Source of the DNA: a virus
DNA length: 64,000 nt
Direction: 5' to 3' (one strand)
IMG/VR virus record: IMGVR_UViG_3300038465_000158
Span: 32,686 to 96,685 of that record
This document shows positions 43,260-51,246 of this stretch, in pieces. Position numbers and translations under genes: made by a program. Under the pieces are notes generated by a model. The model saw nothing but the letters and a program-made list of their open reading frames with translations. It did no database searches and was not told the origin of the DNA. The stretch's first letter is position 1, and each line of letters begins with the position of its first letter.

Positions 43260-44172
43260 ACCTCGCTACACACTCGCTAAAGATGAAGACCAAGCACGAG
43301 AATATCGTCGTCAATTCATCGAATTTTCAAAGGCTGAACTTCTTACAGGTGGACCAGACCAGTCAATCACTGTCATAGGAGAACTTGCTCGACGGTACGT
43401 CACTCGTCCTGACTGGCTCGTTGGATGCTTTATGGCACCGTACACGACGCCAGGAGCTCTCGCAATCTACGATGCATGGTCAGACGCTGAGCACGCTCTC
43501 GATATTGCCGATGAACAGGATATTGCAGTCTGGTTCCAAGACAATTGGGAAGGACTGCCTGTCCGCAAAGAACGTCGTCCCTGCCGAAGTCCGAAGAAGA
43601 TGGCAGAGTATCTTGCATCATATGCTCGATGGTCAACGAACTTCTTGCCAAAAGCGAAGGACGCAGACTATGAAACGCTCTGGCGCTCGTTGGATGGCAT
43701 CAAGTACATCGGACGATATGCTGGCATGAAGTTGCTTGAGTCTCTTCGACGTGGTGGAATCATCACCGCTGAGATGCCAGACATTCGTGCTGGTAAAGGC
43801 GGTGACTGGTCACCTCGACTTGCGTTCTCCTATCTCTATCCTGAATTCGACTTGATGCTGAACCGAGATTCGTCACAAGCGACAGCCGCATCTATCAATC
43901 GTATTGCAGGTGACATCTACCCAATGTACAAGACAGCCGCTGGAATCCCAGACATGTACACATTTGAAGTTCTGCTTTGCGATTTTGCTCAGCATCTTAA
44001 AGGAACGTATCCGCCTGGAAAACCATTGAATTCAGAATGGAATCACTTGCAAAAAGTTGAATCCTGGTTAGGATTTTCATTAGTTGATACCGACCCAATT
44101 TGGCGCCTACGTAGTGAACTTTTTCCTCACGAATATCTTCGTGAGATTAGCGGATGGGTACCACCAGAATGA
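43252..44172 (+). CDS. glycosylase-like aGPT-Pplase/ADDT-type protein, candidate base-hypermodification enzyme
   Basis: A 306-residue protein starting at GTG. The central segment LDGIKYIGRYAGMKLLESLR is a helix-hairpin-helix-like element, followed by GGDWSPRLAFSYLYPEFDL. This resembles, from memory, the alpha-glutamyl/putrescinyl-thymine pyrophosphorylase (ADDT) families, DNA-glycosylase-fold proteins that take part in attaching groups to phosphorylated hydroxymethylpyrimidines in phage DNA. A P-loop kinase of the type that works with these enzymes lies 1 kb downstream. The family call needs a profile search; a plain HhH glycosylase relative is the alternative. Confidence 0.5.
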   Translation: MSKPRYTLAKDEDQAREYRRQFIEFSKAELLTGGPDQSITVIGELARRYVTRPDWLVGCFMAPYTTPGALAIYDAWSDAEHALDIADEQDIAVWFQDNWEGLPVRKERRPCRSPKKMAEYLASYARWSTNFLPKAKDADYETLWRSLDGIKYIGRYAGMKLLESLRRGGIITAEMPDIRAGKGGDWSPRLAFSYLYPEFDLMLNRDSSQATAASINRIAGDIYPMYKTAAGIPDMYTFEVLLCDFAQHLKGTYPPGKPLNSEWNHLQKVESWLGFSLVDTDPIWRLRSELFPHEYLREISGWVPPE

Positions 44173-44606
44173 TTGAAGTTTCACCGGGACTCTGGATTCG
44201 TGGGCAATTGAATGAAAAACGAGGCCAAGGGGAAGCAATTGCATATTTGCAACAACTCGGTATTCATTCAGTTATGTCAGTTCATCCGCGAGGAGAACCG
44301 ATGCTAATTGGCCAAAGTGCGATTGCGTATCGTCATGAGTCATTGTCGGACGGTAAAAAGATTTCATCTCGAGTGCAAGACATTGCGGACTGGGTATGGG
44401 AGCACGTTCTCGGCGGAGTACTTGTGACGTGTCATGCTGGAAGAAATCGAAGTGGTCTCATCGTTGCTCTTACGCTAATGCGTCTCTACACTCTTAGCGG
44501 CGAAGAAGCATTACTAATGCTTCGAAGCCAACGACCTCGAGCAGTAGCAAATCCTGCATTTGAAGAGTACTTGAAAGGACTCCCAAAGTATGACTATCGA
44601 AGTTGA
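44169..44606 (+). CDS. dual-specificity phosphatase
   Basis: A 145-residue cysteine phosphatase. The P-loop is VTCHAGRNRSGL (C-x5-R), and the general-acid Asp may be in SLSDGKK. ATG 44169 within ATGA is chosen. Such enzymes act on phosphoproteins, nucleotides or RNA caps; here it is embedded among putative base-modification genes and might remove a phosphate from an intermediate. Confidence 0.75.
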   Translation: MIEVSPGLWIRGQLNEKRGQGEAIAYLQQLGIHSVMSVHPRGEPMLIGQSAIAYRHESLSDGKKISSRVQDIADWVWEHVLGGVLVTCHAGRNRSGLIVALTLMRLYTLSGEEALLMLRSQRPRAVANPAFEEYLKGLPKYDYRS

Positions 44607-45249
44607 CGAAAAGACAGGATTGTTCTACCGTACTCATGCGGACGATTCCATGATTATCGGAGAACGTCGGCTCTATAAGAAGTTGCTTGAAGTTGCGCGA
44701 CCAACTGACAGATTTCTTGACCTCGGTGCGCACATCGGAGTCGTTGCGACGATGTTCGGACCGCACGTTGCGCAAGTTATCGCACTTGAGCCAGACGAAG
44801 ACAATCTCACTCTTCTTCGCAAAAACGTCGAAAAATTCAATCTTCAGGGTAAGGTATCTATCATCCCCGAAGCAGTCGCTGACGAGACGGGCACCAGAAG
44901 TTTCTACTTGAACACCAAAAGGGGCATGTGCTCGCATACACTTGTCAAGAAGCGTGGACGAGTTGAAGTGCAAGTTCCAGTGGTTGCGTTCCACGAACTT
45001 CTCGACACATACAATCCTGACCTCATCAAGATGGACATTGAAGGCGGCGAGTACGAACTCATTGGTGACCTTCGCTATCTCCCGCTCAGCGTGAGAGGAA
45101 TCTCCATCGAACTTCACATGAATCGGAAGGAATGGCGAGAGGATTTGGCGCCGAAGATTCATCGAATTCTGAGCGAGCAATTCACTGTAGTTCTTCCACC
45201 AAAATTTGGACCAGGAGGTTGGGGAACTACTCCTCTTTATCTACGATGA
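44590..45249 (+). CDS. FkbM-family SAM methyltransferase
   Basis: A 219-residue class I methyltransferase. SAM motif I is FLDLGAHIGVVA, the acidic residue is in ALEPDEDN, and IKMDIEGGEYEL is the FkbM signature. FkbM enzymes usually O-methylate sugars or other hydroxyls. In this cluster the target could be a hydroxyl or an added group on the modified base. It overlaps both neighbours (17 and 4 bases). Confidence 0.8.
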   Translation: MTIEVDEKTGLFYRTHADDSMIIGERRLYKKLLEVARPTDRFLDLGAHIGVVATMFGPHVAQVIALEPDEDNLTLLRKNVEKFNLQGKVSIIPEAVADETGTRSFYLNTKRGMCSHTLVKKRGRVEVQVPVVAFHELLDTYNPDLIKMDIEGGEYELIGDLRYLPLSVRGISIELHMNRKEWREDLAPKIHRILSEQFTVVLPPKFGPGGWGTTPLYLR

Positions 45250-45812
45250 CAGTACTCAATCTTCGAGGGGGCAACGGAAGTGGAAAGACCTTCGTTCACC
45301 ATTGGCTCATCGACAATCATGAGTCGGTGCCGCTTTTCACACCCAATTTCTTCTCTGACACGGAGAAGAAACCAAATGCATGGATGCTCCCTGGTGGTCT
45401 CTTCATCATCGGCAAATACACTGGTGGAGCAGACAGCATTTTGTTCCAAGACCTTTATGCTCAAGTACAAGCGTTTGCTCAAGAAGGCCACGTGTTCTTT
45501 GAGAACATTCTCGTCTCTGGGTCGAAGCAAGCTTGGTTGAGTAAACGACGGACGATTTCCAGTGATTGGATTTGGGCGACACTTGACACTCCGCCTGAGC
45601 TTTGTCTTGAACGAATCTACGAGCGCAACGGTGGTAAGCCAATCCAAGAGAACACGATTCGAGATTTTAACCAACGGATTCGTACTCTCGCAACGTGGCT
45701 TTACAATCAAGGCGAGACATCAGTCCGCGTTGACCACACAGATTCGGTACGGATAGTTCATCAACTTCTAACGGACGGGGGGTGGGAGTGTGGAACTACA
45801 CATGAGTACTGA
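45246..45812 (+). CDS. P-loop kinase resembling 5-hydroxymethylpyrimidine DNA kinase
   Basis: A 188-residue P-loop protein. Walker A is RGGNGSGKTFV (Lys14), followed by GKYTGGADSI, then GHVFFENILVSG and ATLDTPPELCLERIYERNGG (base/lid region). From memory, this order (GGxGSGKT, YxGGxDxI, LxTPxxxCxxRxxxRN) is that of phage hydroxymethyluracil DNA kinases, which phosphorylate the hydroxymethyl group in DNA before further modification. Given the dCMP-hydroxymethylase signature upstream, the substrate may be hydroxymethylcytosine. Confidence 0.55.
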   Translation: MTVLNLRGGNGSGKTFVHHWLIDNHESVPLFTPNFFSDTEKKPNAWMLPGGLFIIGKYTGGADSILFQDLYAQVQAFAQEGHVFFENILVSGSKQAWLSKRRTISSDWIWATLDTPPELCLERIYERNGGKPIQENTIRDFNQRIRTLATWLYNQGETSVRVDHTDSVRIVHQLLTDGGWECGTTHEY

Positions 45813-46227
45813 GCTTCGCTACCGCGCTGAGGATTTTGCTATTCGTACCGACCTTATGCGATGTGCGCATCTGAAAAAAGCAAAACAGCAGTTTTGGGCT
45901 ACGTTGCATGGACCGGCTGAAATCACATGTCGAGACTGCGCAGTACCGAAGCTGCAATTCTGCACTCAATGTGGTGAACCAGCGACGTTCTTCTACGTGC
46001 TTGACTATCTTCGTGGCGAAAGTGGAAATGACCCGAATTACTTCATTGCTGCATCATGCGGTAAATGCAATTATGACACAGGTTTTATGAACTTCGGTGT
46101 AAAGTTGCTCAAGATGAAGGATGCGGACAACAAGAAGTACTTCATGGCAGTGCGATTGAGCACATGCAATGACATTCCAGTCGCAGGAATACCGAAGGTC
46201 AAAAAGACGAAGGAGACGGATGAGTAA
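45802..46227 (+). CDS. zinc-finger protein
   Basis: A 141-residue protein; ATG 45802 (MSTELRYRA) is chosen, with GTG 45790 possible. It has four Cys pairs or near-pairs: CRDC, CTQC, and CGKC plus single Cys at residue 21, suggesting two zinc ribbons. Role unknown; it sits inside the modification cluster and may be a DNA-contacting accessory. Confidence 0.6.
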   Translation: MSTELRYRAEDFAIRTDLMRCAHLKKAKQQFWATLHGPAEITCRDCAVPKLQFCTQCGEPATFFYVLDYLRGESGNDPNYFIAASCGKCNYDTGFMNFGVKLLKMKDADNKKYFMAVRLSTCNDIPVAGIPKVKKTKETDE

Positions 46228-46645
46228 TTGGAACTGGCTTGAAGAAACGCTCGACCTTCAACGGACAGCATTTAAGATTGACCCTCCAGCGTTGGAAGGC
46301 GATGAGTTCGCTGACTACGTCATTTGGAATCACACTGCTGCTGTCGCTGAACTCACTGAGTTTCTCGAAGAAAATAATTGGAAACCATGGAGTTCGATTC
46401 GTGGTCGAGGCGACCGAGATGCTGCAATTGGTGAACTCATCGATGTGCAGCATTTCATCGCGAATCTTCTCGTTGCTCTCGATTGCACTGATGAAGAGTA
46501 CGAGGTCCGCTACCAGATGAAAATGCAAGTGAATCGCAACCGACAAAAAGACGGATATGACGGCCAAAATAAGTGTCCACGATGCCGAAGAGCATTAGAC
46601 GATGCTGGTGTGCTTTGCACACCGACAAATTGCTATGGAGGTTAA
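46220..46645 (+). CDS. MazG/dimeric-dUTPase-like pyrophosphatase, possible dCTPase
   Basis: A 141-residue all-alpha NTP pyrophosphatase relative. Helix 1 has AVAELTEFLEE, helix 2 AAIGELIDVQHFIANLLVAL (E-x3-D metal site), and the tail DEEYEVRYQMKMQVNRNRQ is typical of phage dUTPase/dCTPase-like proteins. A C-terminal CPRC and two further Cys form a small zinc knuckle. T4 gp56, which destroys dCTP and dUTP so that hydroxymethylcytosine replaces cytosine, belongs to the same superfamily. AAGGAG precedes the ATG. Confidence 0.7.
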   Translation: MSNWNWLEETLDLQRTAFKIDPPALEGDEFADYVIWNHTAAVAELTEFLEENNWKPWSSIRGRGDRDAAIGELIDVQHFIANLLVALDCTDEEYEVRYQMKMQVNRNRQKDGYDGQNKCPRCRRALDDAGVLCTPTNCYGG

Positions 46646-47865
46646 TGTCAATCCGTTTCGTTGATGCTCATTGTTTTGCGGGAGGACTCGCTTTAGGAAT
46701 CAAGCAAAGCGGTGATTTCGAGTTGGTTGGCAAGAAAGAATCTCAAGGCGGCTTCGGTTCACTGAACATGGAAGCAAATCGTCATATCATGGGCGAAAAT
46801 TGGGAGACGCAAAGCGCAGCATACCAAGATTGGGAACCAATTGATGCTCAACTCGTAGCGGCAAATCCTCCTTGCTCTGCATTCTCACTTCTCTCGTCGC
46901 GTTCAGTTCGCGGTATGGACTCGAAAATCAATGCATGCATGTGGGGAGTCGCCGAATACGCCGCTCGCGTGAAGCCAGACATTTTCATGATGGAGTCTGT
47001 TCAAGGCGCGTACACTCAAGGCAAAGATTTAATGGTGCGATTACGCGCTCGTCTTGAAGAACTGAGCGGCGAGCAATACGAGCTCACTCACGTTCTTCAC
47101 TCTGCTCGCTCGATGGGCTCTCCTCAACTACGCCGTCGCTATATGATGGTCTGCCATAAAATTCCGTTCGGCGTCGAACCTCCAGACCCGCAGGAATTGC
47201 CAACTGTGCGAGACTGTATTGATGACCTTCGTGATTTGAAGATTCAATGGGGACCACAGCCGTACAAGCGGATGCCTCTCTCGATGTGGGCAGCGACCAA
47301 GAGGAGTTTTGACGGCCTTATAGATGGTCATGTCTACATGCAGAATCTCAGTCAGAAGCGCATGGAGTTCCTGATGAAGACTGGCAAGTGGACACCGGGC
47401 AAGCAATACAGCGATTTGATGAGGGAGCTCTATGAGAGCAATATCGAATTGGACAGAGACATGTTCAAGCCATATTCATCGATGGTCGAACAAGATTTCC
47501 AATTTGGATGGCGTAGTCCGTACGTCATTCGTCCTGATTGGACTTGTCCTGTTATTACTGGCAACGGTGGCGGTGGAATTGGTCATTATGCTGAACATCG
47601 CATCTTGACCCAGCGAGAAGTTGCTCGTCTCATGGGTTTTCCTGACAACTGGCTAATTGAGCCAAACCAGCGCTACAAGTACCTCAACTCTGGTTGGGGA
47701 AAGGGAGTCACTGTCGATGTTGGCCGTTATTTTGGCACTTGGGCTGGCCGTTCAATCAATGGAGAACCAGGGTCAGTAACTGGTGAGCTCATTGGTGAGC
47801 GCGAACGTCTCATCAACTACACCCAGCACTTCCGAAACTTCGCTGGAGCGCAAAAAGCCGCATAA
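46645..47865 (+). CDS. DNA cytosine-5 methyltransferase
   Basis: A 406-residue C5-cytosine methyltransferase. Motif I is DAHCFAGGLALGIKQSG, motif IV ANPPCSAFS with catalytic Cys77, motif VI MMESVQGA, motif VIII SPQLRRRYM, and motifs IX-X LTQREVARLMGFPDNW and GKGVTVDVGRYFG. The target-recognition region lies at about residues 190-310. GGAGG is three bases before ATG. It may protect DNA against host restriction; its role alongside a predicted dCMP hydroxymethylase is puzzling. Confidence 0.85.
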   Translation: MSIRFVDAHCFAGGLALGIKQSGDFELVGKKESQGGFGSLNMEANRHIMGENWETQSAAYQDWEPIDAQLVAANPPCSAFSLLSSRSVRGMDSKINACMWGVAEYAARVKPDIFMMESVQGAYTQGKDLMVRLRARLEELSGEQYELTHVLHSARSMGSPQLRRRYMMVCHKIPFGVEPPDPQELPTVRDCIDDLRDLKIQWGPQPYKRMPLSMWAATKRSFDGLIDGHVYMQNLSQKRMEFLMKTGKWTPGKQYSDLMRELYESNIELDRDMFKPYSSMVEQDFQFGWRSPYVIRPDWTCPVITGNGGGGIGHYAEHRILTQREVARLMGFPDNWLIEPNQRYKYLNSGWGKGVTVDVGRYFGTWAGRSINGEPGSVTGELIGERERLINYTQHFRNFAGAQKAA

Positions 47866-47884
47866 AGTTTTTCAAGTATTGTAC

Positions 47885-47909
47885 TCATCTTGTAAAAAGA
47901 TGATATAAT
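47885..47909 (+). promoter_or_regulatory. inverted repeat overlapping extended -10 element TGATATAAT
   Basis: TGATATAAT (47901-47909) is preceded by the inverted repeat TCATCTT-GTAAA-AAGATGA (47885-47903), whose right arm overlaps the TG of the promoter. The layout suggests an operator. The context AAAGATGATATAATC recurs at 54561. A 12-codon ORF beginning ATG 47914, six to seven bases past the -10, could be a leaderless leader peptide before the GTG at 47954. Confidence 0.5.
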
Positions 47910-47953
47910 CTATATGTGGAAGTTTTCCAAGGACAAAGGACAGAGGAGTTAAA

Positions 47954-48781
47954 GTGACCATATTCTATGGTGGCCGGACCTCGTATGCTGCGTCTCCACG
48001 GCAACTGAACTACGCGAGAAAATTGGCATTTGCCAAGACACTTGACGGAGTTGAGTGGGTGGAAGAAGTGCGCTTGAAGTTCAACACGAACTGCGCTCAC
48101 TTCGATGCAGACATCGTCGACCGCTTGCTTCAAGCGCAAAGAGACGGAGCTCGCGCTCGTCGTCTTGCCGAACCTGCAACAGACAACCAAGTCGACTACG
48201 CTACCAAGCTTCTTGCAGAGCGAGTCGAGGCTGGCATGCTGCCTCAGGAGATGGTCGTCTCGGCCGGAATCACCAAGGGTGAAGTTTCCGAGCTCATAGA
48301 CGGCTTGCTCAAGATGAAGGTTCCTTACAAGGTCGTGGACAAGGACACAGGTGAGGTCACTCGCACTGTCTCCATACCTCTTGGGACGTACACTGTGGTC
48401 CTTGGTGATGAGAGTGATTACGTCACTCTTCGCGTGGAGAACGCCTCGTTCATAAAGGACGCAAAGAAAGTCATGGTCTCGTACCTCTGTGGCTCGGACA
48501 ATGACTACTCGTACAAGGGATTCGCGTTCGTCAATCCTTCTGGCTTGGCGGTCTGGAAGAAGTTCAAGGAGAATTCTCGGGTGACCAAGGCCGCTCAAGT
48601 TCTCTGGGCACTGGCTCAGACGGACGCCGGACTTGGTGAGGCTCATGAGGAGTTTCTCAAGCAAGCAGAAGCGTACGCTCTTCGAAGCGGAAACTGCATG
48701 CGGTGTCACAAGACACTCACAGTTCCTGCTTCACTTCACCGCGGACTCGGGCCTGTTTGCGCCGGTTTGGAGGCATGGTGA
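47954..48781 (+). CDS. DUF6011-like protein
   Basis: A 275-residue protein starting at GTG five bases after GAGGAG. The C terminus CMRCHKTLTVPASLHRGLG followed by PVC matches the DUF6011 zinc-like domain of actinophages. Two helical segments with NYARKLA and DNQVDYATKLLAER precede it and look like an internal duplication. Central beta strands surround TYTVVLGDESDYVTLRV. Function unknown. Confidence 0.65.
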   Translation: MTIFYGGRTSYAASPRQLNYARKLAFAKTLDGVEWVEEVRLKFNTNCAHFDADIVDRLLQAQRDGARARRLAEPATDNQVDYATKLLAERVEAGMLPQEMVVSAGITKGEVSELIDGLLKMKVPYKVVDKDTGEVTRTVSIPLGTYTVVLGDESDYVTLRVENASFIKDAKKVMVSYLCGSDNDYSYKGFAFVNPSGLAVWKKFKENSRVTKAAQVLWALAQTDAGLGEAHEEFLKQAEAYALRSGNCMRCHKTLTVPASLHRGLGPVCAGLEAW

Positions 48782-48873
48782 TTGAATTCGTCATTGGAAT
48801 GGTTGGAGGTTCGTTGTTTGTACTATTCGCGCTGATTCCTTGGCTTGAACGACACGGATGGTGGCCAAAGTGA
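48778..48873 (+). CDS. 31-residue membrane peptide
   Basis: Starts GTG in a GTGA overlap. One membrane helix (FVIGMVGGSLFVLFALIPWL) followed by a short basic end. GGAGG is not at standard distance but translational coupling is possible. Supported by exact overlaps at both ends. Confidence 0.5.
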   Translation: MIEFVIGMVGGSLFVLFALIPWLERHGWWPK

Positions 48874-49037
48874 TGGTTCACGTCGCGTCTGTGCTTATTG
48901 GAGACGTCACTCCGTTCGGAGTTGTTGAGTCTGTAGTGAGTACACGTAACAACATCAAGACAACGATCACGTTCGTCGGAGGCAAGAAAAAGCGATTTCC
49001 TCGCTTTGCAGAAATAGAAGTTGAAGTTTCAGAGTAA
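48873..49037 (+). CDS. 54-residue hypothetical protein
   Basis: ATG overlaps the previous TGA by one base (TGATG). Beta-like pattern with a basic loop GGKKKRFPRF and acidic end EIEVEVSE. No family recognised; coupling to the neighbours supports it. Confidence 0.5.
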   Translation: MVHVASVLIGDVTPFGVVESVVSTRNNIKTTITFVGGKKKRFPRFAEIEVEVSE

Positions 49038-49047
49038 TGCACATTTG

Positions 49048-49056
49048 TGTTATTAT
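49048..49056 (+). promoter_or_regulatory. extended -10 promoter element TGTTATTAT
   Basis: TGTTATTAT 17 bases before ATG 49074. Its upstream context (AATGCA, seven bases, then the element) matches the promoter at 38429. Confidence 0.5.
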
Positions 49057-49073
49057 TGACTTATGAGGACGGA

Positions 49074-49340
49074 ATGATGATTGAAGTTTGGAAGTGCTGG
49101 AAGGGTCTCCAACCGGGAGATGTTTTCAAAGTCCAAGAGACTCGTGGAGATTTCGAGTTTATTGAAGCTAAAGTGGAGGACCACAAAGTTACTGGAATTC
49201 TTGCTCGTGGCGGTCGTAAAGGTTATGAGAAGATGCGAATCCTCTGGCCAGATCGGGTGATTATTCCGACGGAAAAAGAACTGCAAAAGCAGCGAAAAGC
49301 AAAAAAGATAAAGGACAAGGAAAATGCTAGCAACGCTTGA
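49074..49340 (+). CDS. small basic hypothetical protein
   Basis: An 88-residue protein. Residues 1-60 form a small beta domain (EVWKCWKGLQPGDVFKVQET); residues 65-88 are a Lys-rich tail. ATG 49074 follows GAGGACGGA. Overlaps the next gene by 17 bases. Function unknown. Confidence 0.6.
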   Translation: MMIEVWKCWKGLQPGDVFKVQETRGDFEFIEAKVEDHKVTGILARGGRKGYEKMRILWPDRVIIPTEKELQKQRKAKKIKDKENASNA

Positions 49341-50223
49341 AAAGCTTGGCAATGATGCCAAGAACATCAATTCTGTCGAGGATGCACTTCGACAGTTCAA
49401 CATGGACTGGGCTGTTGAAGTCCGTCCGACGTACTTCACTCGAAACGACGGAAGCAAGGCCGAAATGCCTCGCTGCTTCGCCACGGTGCGGTCCGACAAC
49501 GAGACAATGCTTGGTCGAGTCGGCGCAGACTATGTACCGATGAGCAACGCCAAGTCATTGAGTCACGTCGACAGCTTGATTCAGTCAGGCGCGGCGACCT
49601 TGGACTCTGTCTTCGAATTGAAGAACGGACGCCAAGTCGGAGCATCACTTCGGCTCAACGACAAAATCTCAATCGCGGGTGAAGACCCCATTGAGATGTA
49701 CATCGTTGTCGCGACCAGTCACGACGGTACTCGGGCGGACAAGACGGCAATTGTTCCAATTCGAATGTGGTGCTTGAACCAGATGGCACTCATCAGTCGA
49801 AAAGCTGTCCAGTCGTGGTCTGTTCGCCACTTGTCAACCATGGAAGCGAACTTGAAGTTCGTCGAAGAGGAGCTCAAGATGGTGGCCAATTACAGCGAGT
49901 GGTTTCAGAAGACTTGCGACGACTTGGTTGCTCAAGCTCTTAACGAGATTGAGTTGAGTGCCATGGTCCTCGACGCGCTGAAGGACTTCCGTGCTGAAGA
50001 CAAGGCGAAGAAGATGACGGAGGAAATCGTCGACTTGTTCAAGTACAGTAACCTCATTGGAGACGACTTCCACGGCACTGCTTGGGGCGGACTCAACGCA
50101 GTCACGGAGTACTTCGACCACCACAAGACGTACCGCACGCCGCAGGCACGGTACAACTCAATCACCAACGGATTCGGCGCTCATATGCGGAATTCGGTGG
50201 CAAGCCGGCTCATTAACGCGTGA
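49324..50223 (+). CDS. DUF932 (phage/plasmid TIGR03299-type) protein
   Basis: A 299-residue DUF932 protein: TVRSDNETMLGRVGADYVPM, then NGRQVGASLRL and the helical C-terminal half with AWGGLNAVTEYFDHHKTYR. DUF932 proteins are frequent on phages and plasmids; a role in DNA metabolism or recombination is suspected. AAGGA precedes ATG. Confidence 0.8.
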   Translation: MLATLEKLGNDAKNINSVEDALRQFNMDWAVEVRPTYFTRNDGSKAEMPRCFATVRSDNETMLGRVGADYVPMSNAKSLSHVDSLIQSGAATLDSVFELKNGRQVGASLRLNDKISIAGEDPIEMYIVVATSHDGTRADKTAIVPIRMWCLNQMALISRKAVQSWSVRHLSTMEANLKFVEEELKMVANYSEWFQKTCDDLVAQALNEIELSAMVLDALKDFRAEDKAKKMTEEIVDLFKYSNLIGDDFHGTAWGGLNAVTEYFDHHKTYRTPQARYNSITNGFGAHMRNSVASRLINA

Positions 50224-50657
50224 GCACACCGCTTGACTTTTTGTTTGAGGGCTCTCCAGAGGGCCCTCAAACATTAGTTGAAATCAAACGAGCGTACGAC
50301 GACACGGGAAAACCGTTTGGGGAATTCGTCAAATGGAGACAACTTCGTGCTGGCATTTGGGCGATGACCGTCGAGGCTCTTGCGCACAATCGTCCAAAAA
50401 TCGTCTTCATTCTTGCGACGCAACAAACTGGAGACAATGACGTACTTGACACAATTAAAGACGTCTCAATAAACTCGCTACCGTTGTATATTGACCATCG
50501 CTCACCAGATGCGCGACAAGCGCAGATGCAACGCAGTTGCGTTGACGTTTGCGACAGAGTATTCGTCATCAACATCGGCGAAATTGACAATCAAACACAA
50601 CTCATCATCGATTATGCAGAACAAATTGGGAGACAAGTCGTCTACCTTCGCTATTAG
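50220..50657 (+). CDS. Rossmann-like protein, deoxyribosyltransferase/DUF4406-like
   Basis: A 145-residue protein, GTG start in a GTGA overlap. The C terminus SCVDVCDRVFVINIGEIDNQ followed by AEQIGRQVVYL resembles phage nucleoside-deoxyribosyltransferase-like proteins whose last strand-helix units bear this pattern. The catalytic GxTG-type motifs are not evident, so the activity is uncertain. Its 5' coding region contains a perfect 11-bp hairpin. Confidence 0.5.
   Translation: MSTPLDFLFEGSPEGPQTLVEIKRAYDDTGKPFGEFVKWRQLRAGIWAMTVEALAHNRPKIVFILATQQTGDNDVLDTIKDVSINSLPLYIDHRSPDARQAQMQRSCVDVCDRVFVINIGEIDNQTQLIIDYAEQIGRQVVYLRY
50242..50273. other. 11-bp hairpin within coding region
   Basis: Arms 50242-50252 and 50263-50273 are perfectly complementary (TGTTTGAGGGC and its complement) with a 10-base loop that itself contains CTCT/AGAG. 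It lies seven codons into the gene and has no T tract, so it is more likely an mRNA-stability or translation element than a terminator, or chance. Confidence 0.45.
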
Positions 50658-50665
50658 GGAGAGAA

Positions 50666-51019
50666 ATGCCAGCCGCAAAGAAGCCAGTAAAGAAAGCAGC
50701 AGTCAAAAAAGAAGCAAGTCCGCAAGTGAAGAGTGCATTGGAAAAAGCACTTGAACGAGCGAACGAAAATCCTGCTGTCAAGCAAGACGAAACATCGATT
50801 CCTGAAGAACATCAGATGACGTGGCCTCTCCCGGTGTATCCACTTGTCGCAAAATTCGATGTTCAAGTTGTAGAATTAGAGGATACTCAAGCAATTGTCC
50901 TCGCGATTTACACTGGAGCAGGAGCGACGTTCGGGCTTCTGTCTCGAGAAGGAACCATTGCTCTTGCGCAAAAGCTCAAGAAAGCTGGCAATACGATGAC
51001 ACCTGGTCCGGTGAAATGA
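50666..51019 (+). CDS. Lys/Ala-tailed hypothetical protein
   Basis: A 117-residue protein. Residues 1-40 are histone-like (PAAKKPVKKAAVKKEA); residues 50-117 form a compact alpha/beta domain (FDVQVVELEDTQAIVLAIYT). The basic tail suggests DNA or RNA binding. Overlaps the next gene by ATGA. Confidence 0.6.
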   Translation: MPAAKKPVKKAAVKKEASPQVKSALEKALERANENPAVKQDETSIPEEHQMTWPLPVYPLVAKFDVQVVELEDTQAIVLAIYTGAGATFGLLSREGTIALAQKLKKAGNTMTPGPVK

Positions 51020-51204
51020 GCGGCGAGAACGAGCCAGAGAATCCTCTTAGTGAACAAACCGCAGGTGCAATCTATTTGCACGAGCTCTATCGAAGTTACA
51101 TTCAAGTCGGATTCACAAATGAGCAAGCATTTGCTCTCGTTACGACGACATTGACGACAATGCTTCAACTAGGGATTGCTAGAGGAGGTGGTGCTGATGA
51201 ATAA
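51016..51204 (+). CDS. 62-residue helical hypothetical protein
   Basis: Starts ATG within ATGA. Helical pattern AIYLHELYRSYIQVGFTNEQ then ALVTTTLTTML, a form seen in many small actinophage proteins. No function assigned. Confidence 0.55.
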   Translation: MSGENEPENPLSEQTAGAIYLHELYRSYIQVGFTNEQAFALVTTTLTTMLQLGIARGGGADE

Positions 51205-51246
51205 CACGCAGTGCAATGCGTAACATCCCTCGAAAATCGGAGTCTC

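Noticed and set aside
47885-48709. Minus-strand 274-codon ORF
   Set aside because: Opposite a gene with a clear Shine-Dalgarno and DUF6011-like C terminus; no recognisable motif on the minus strand.
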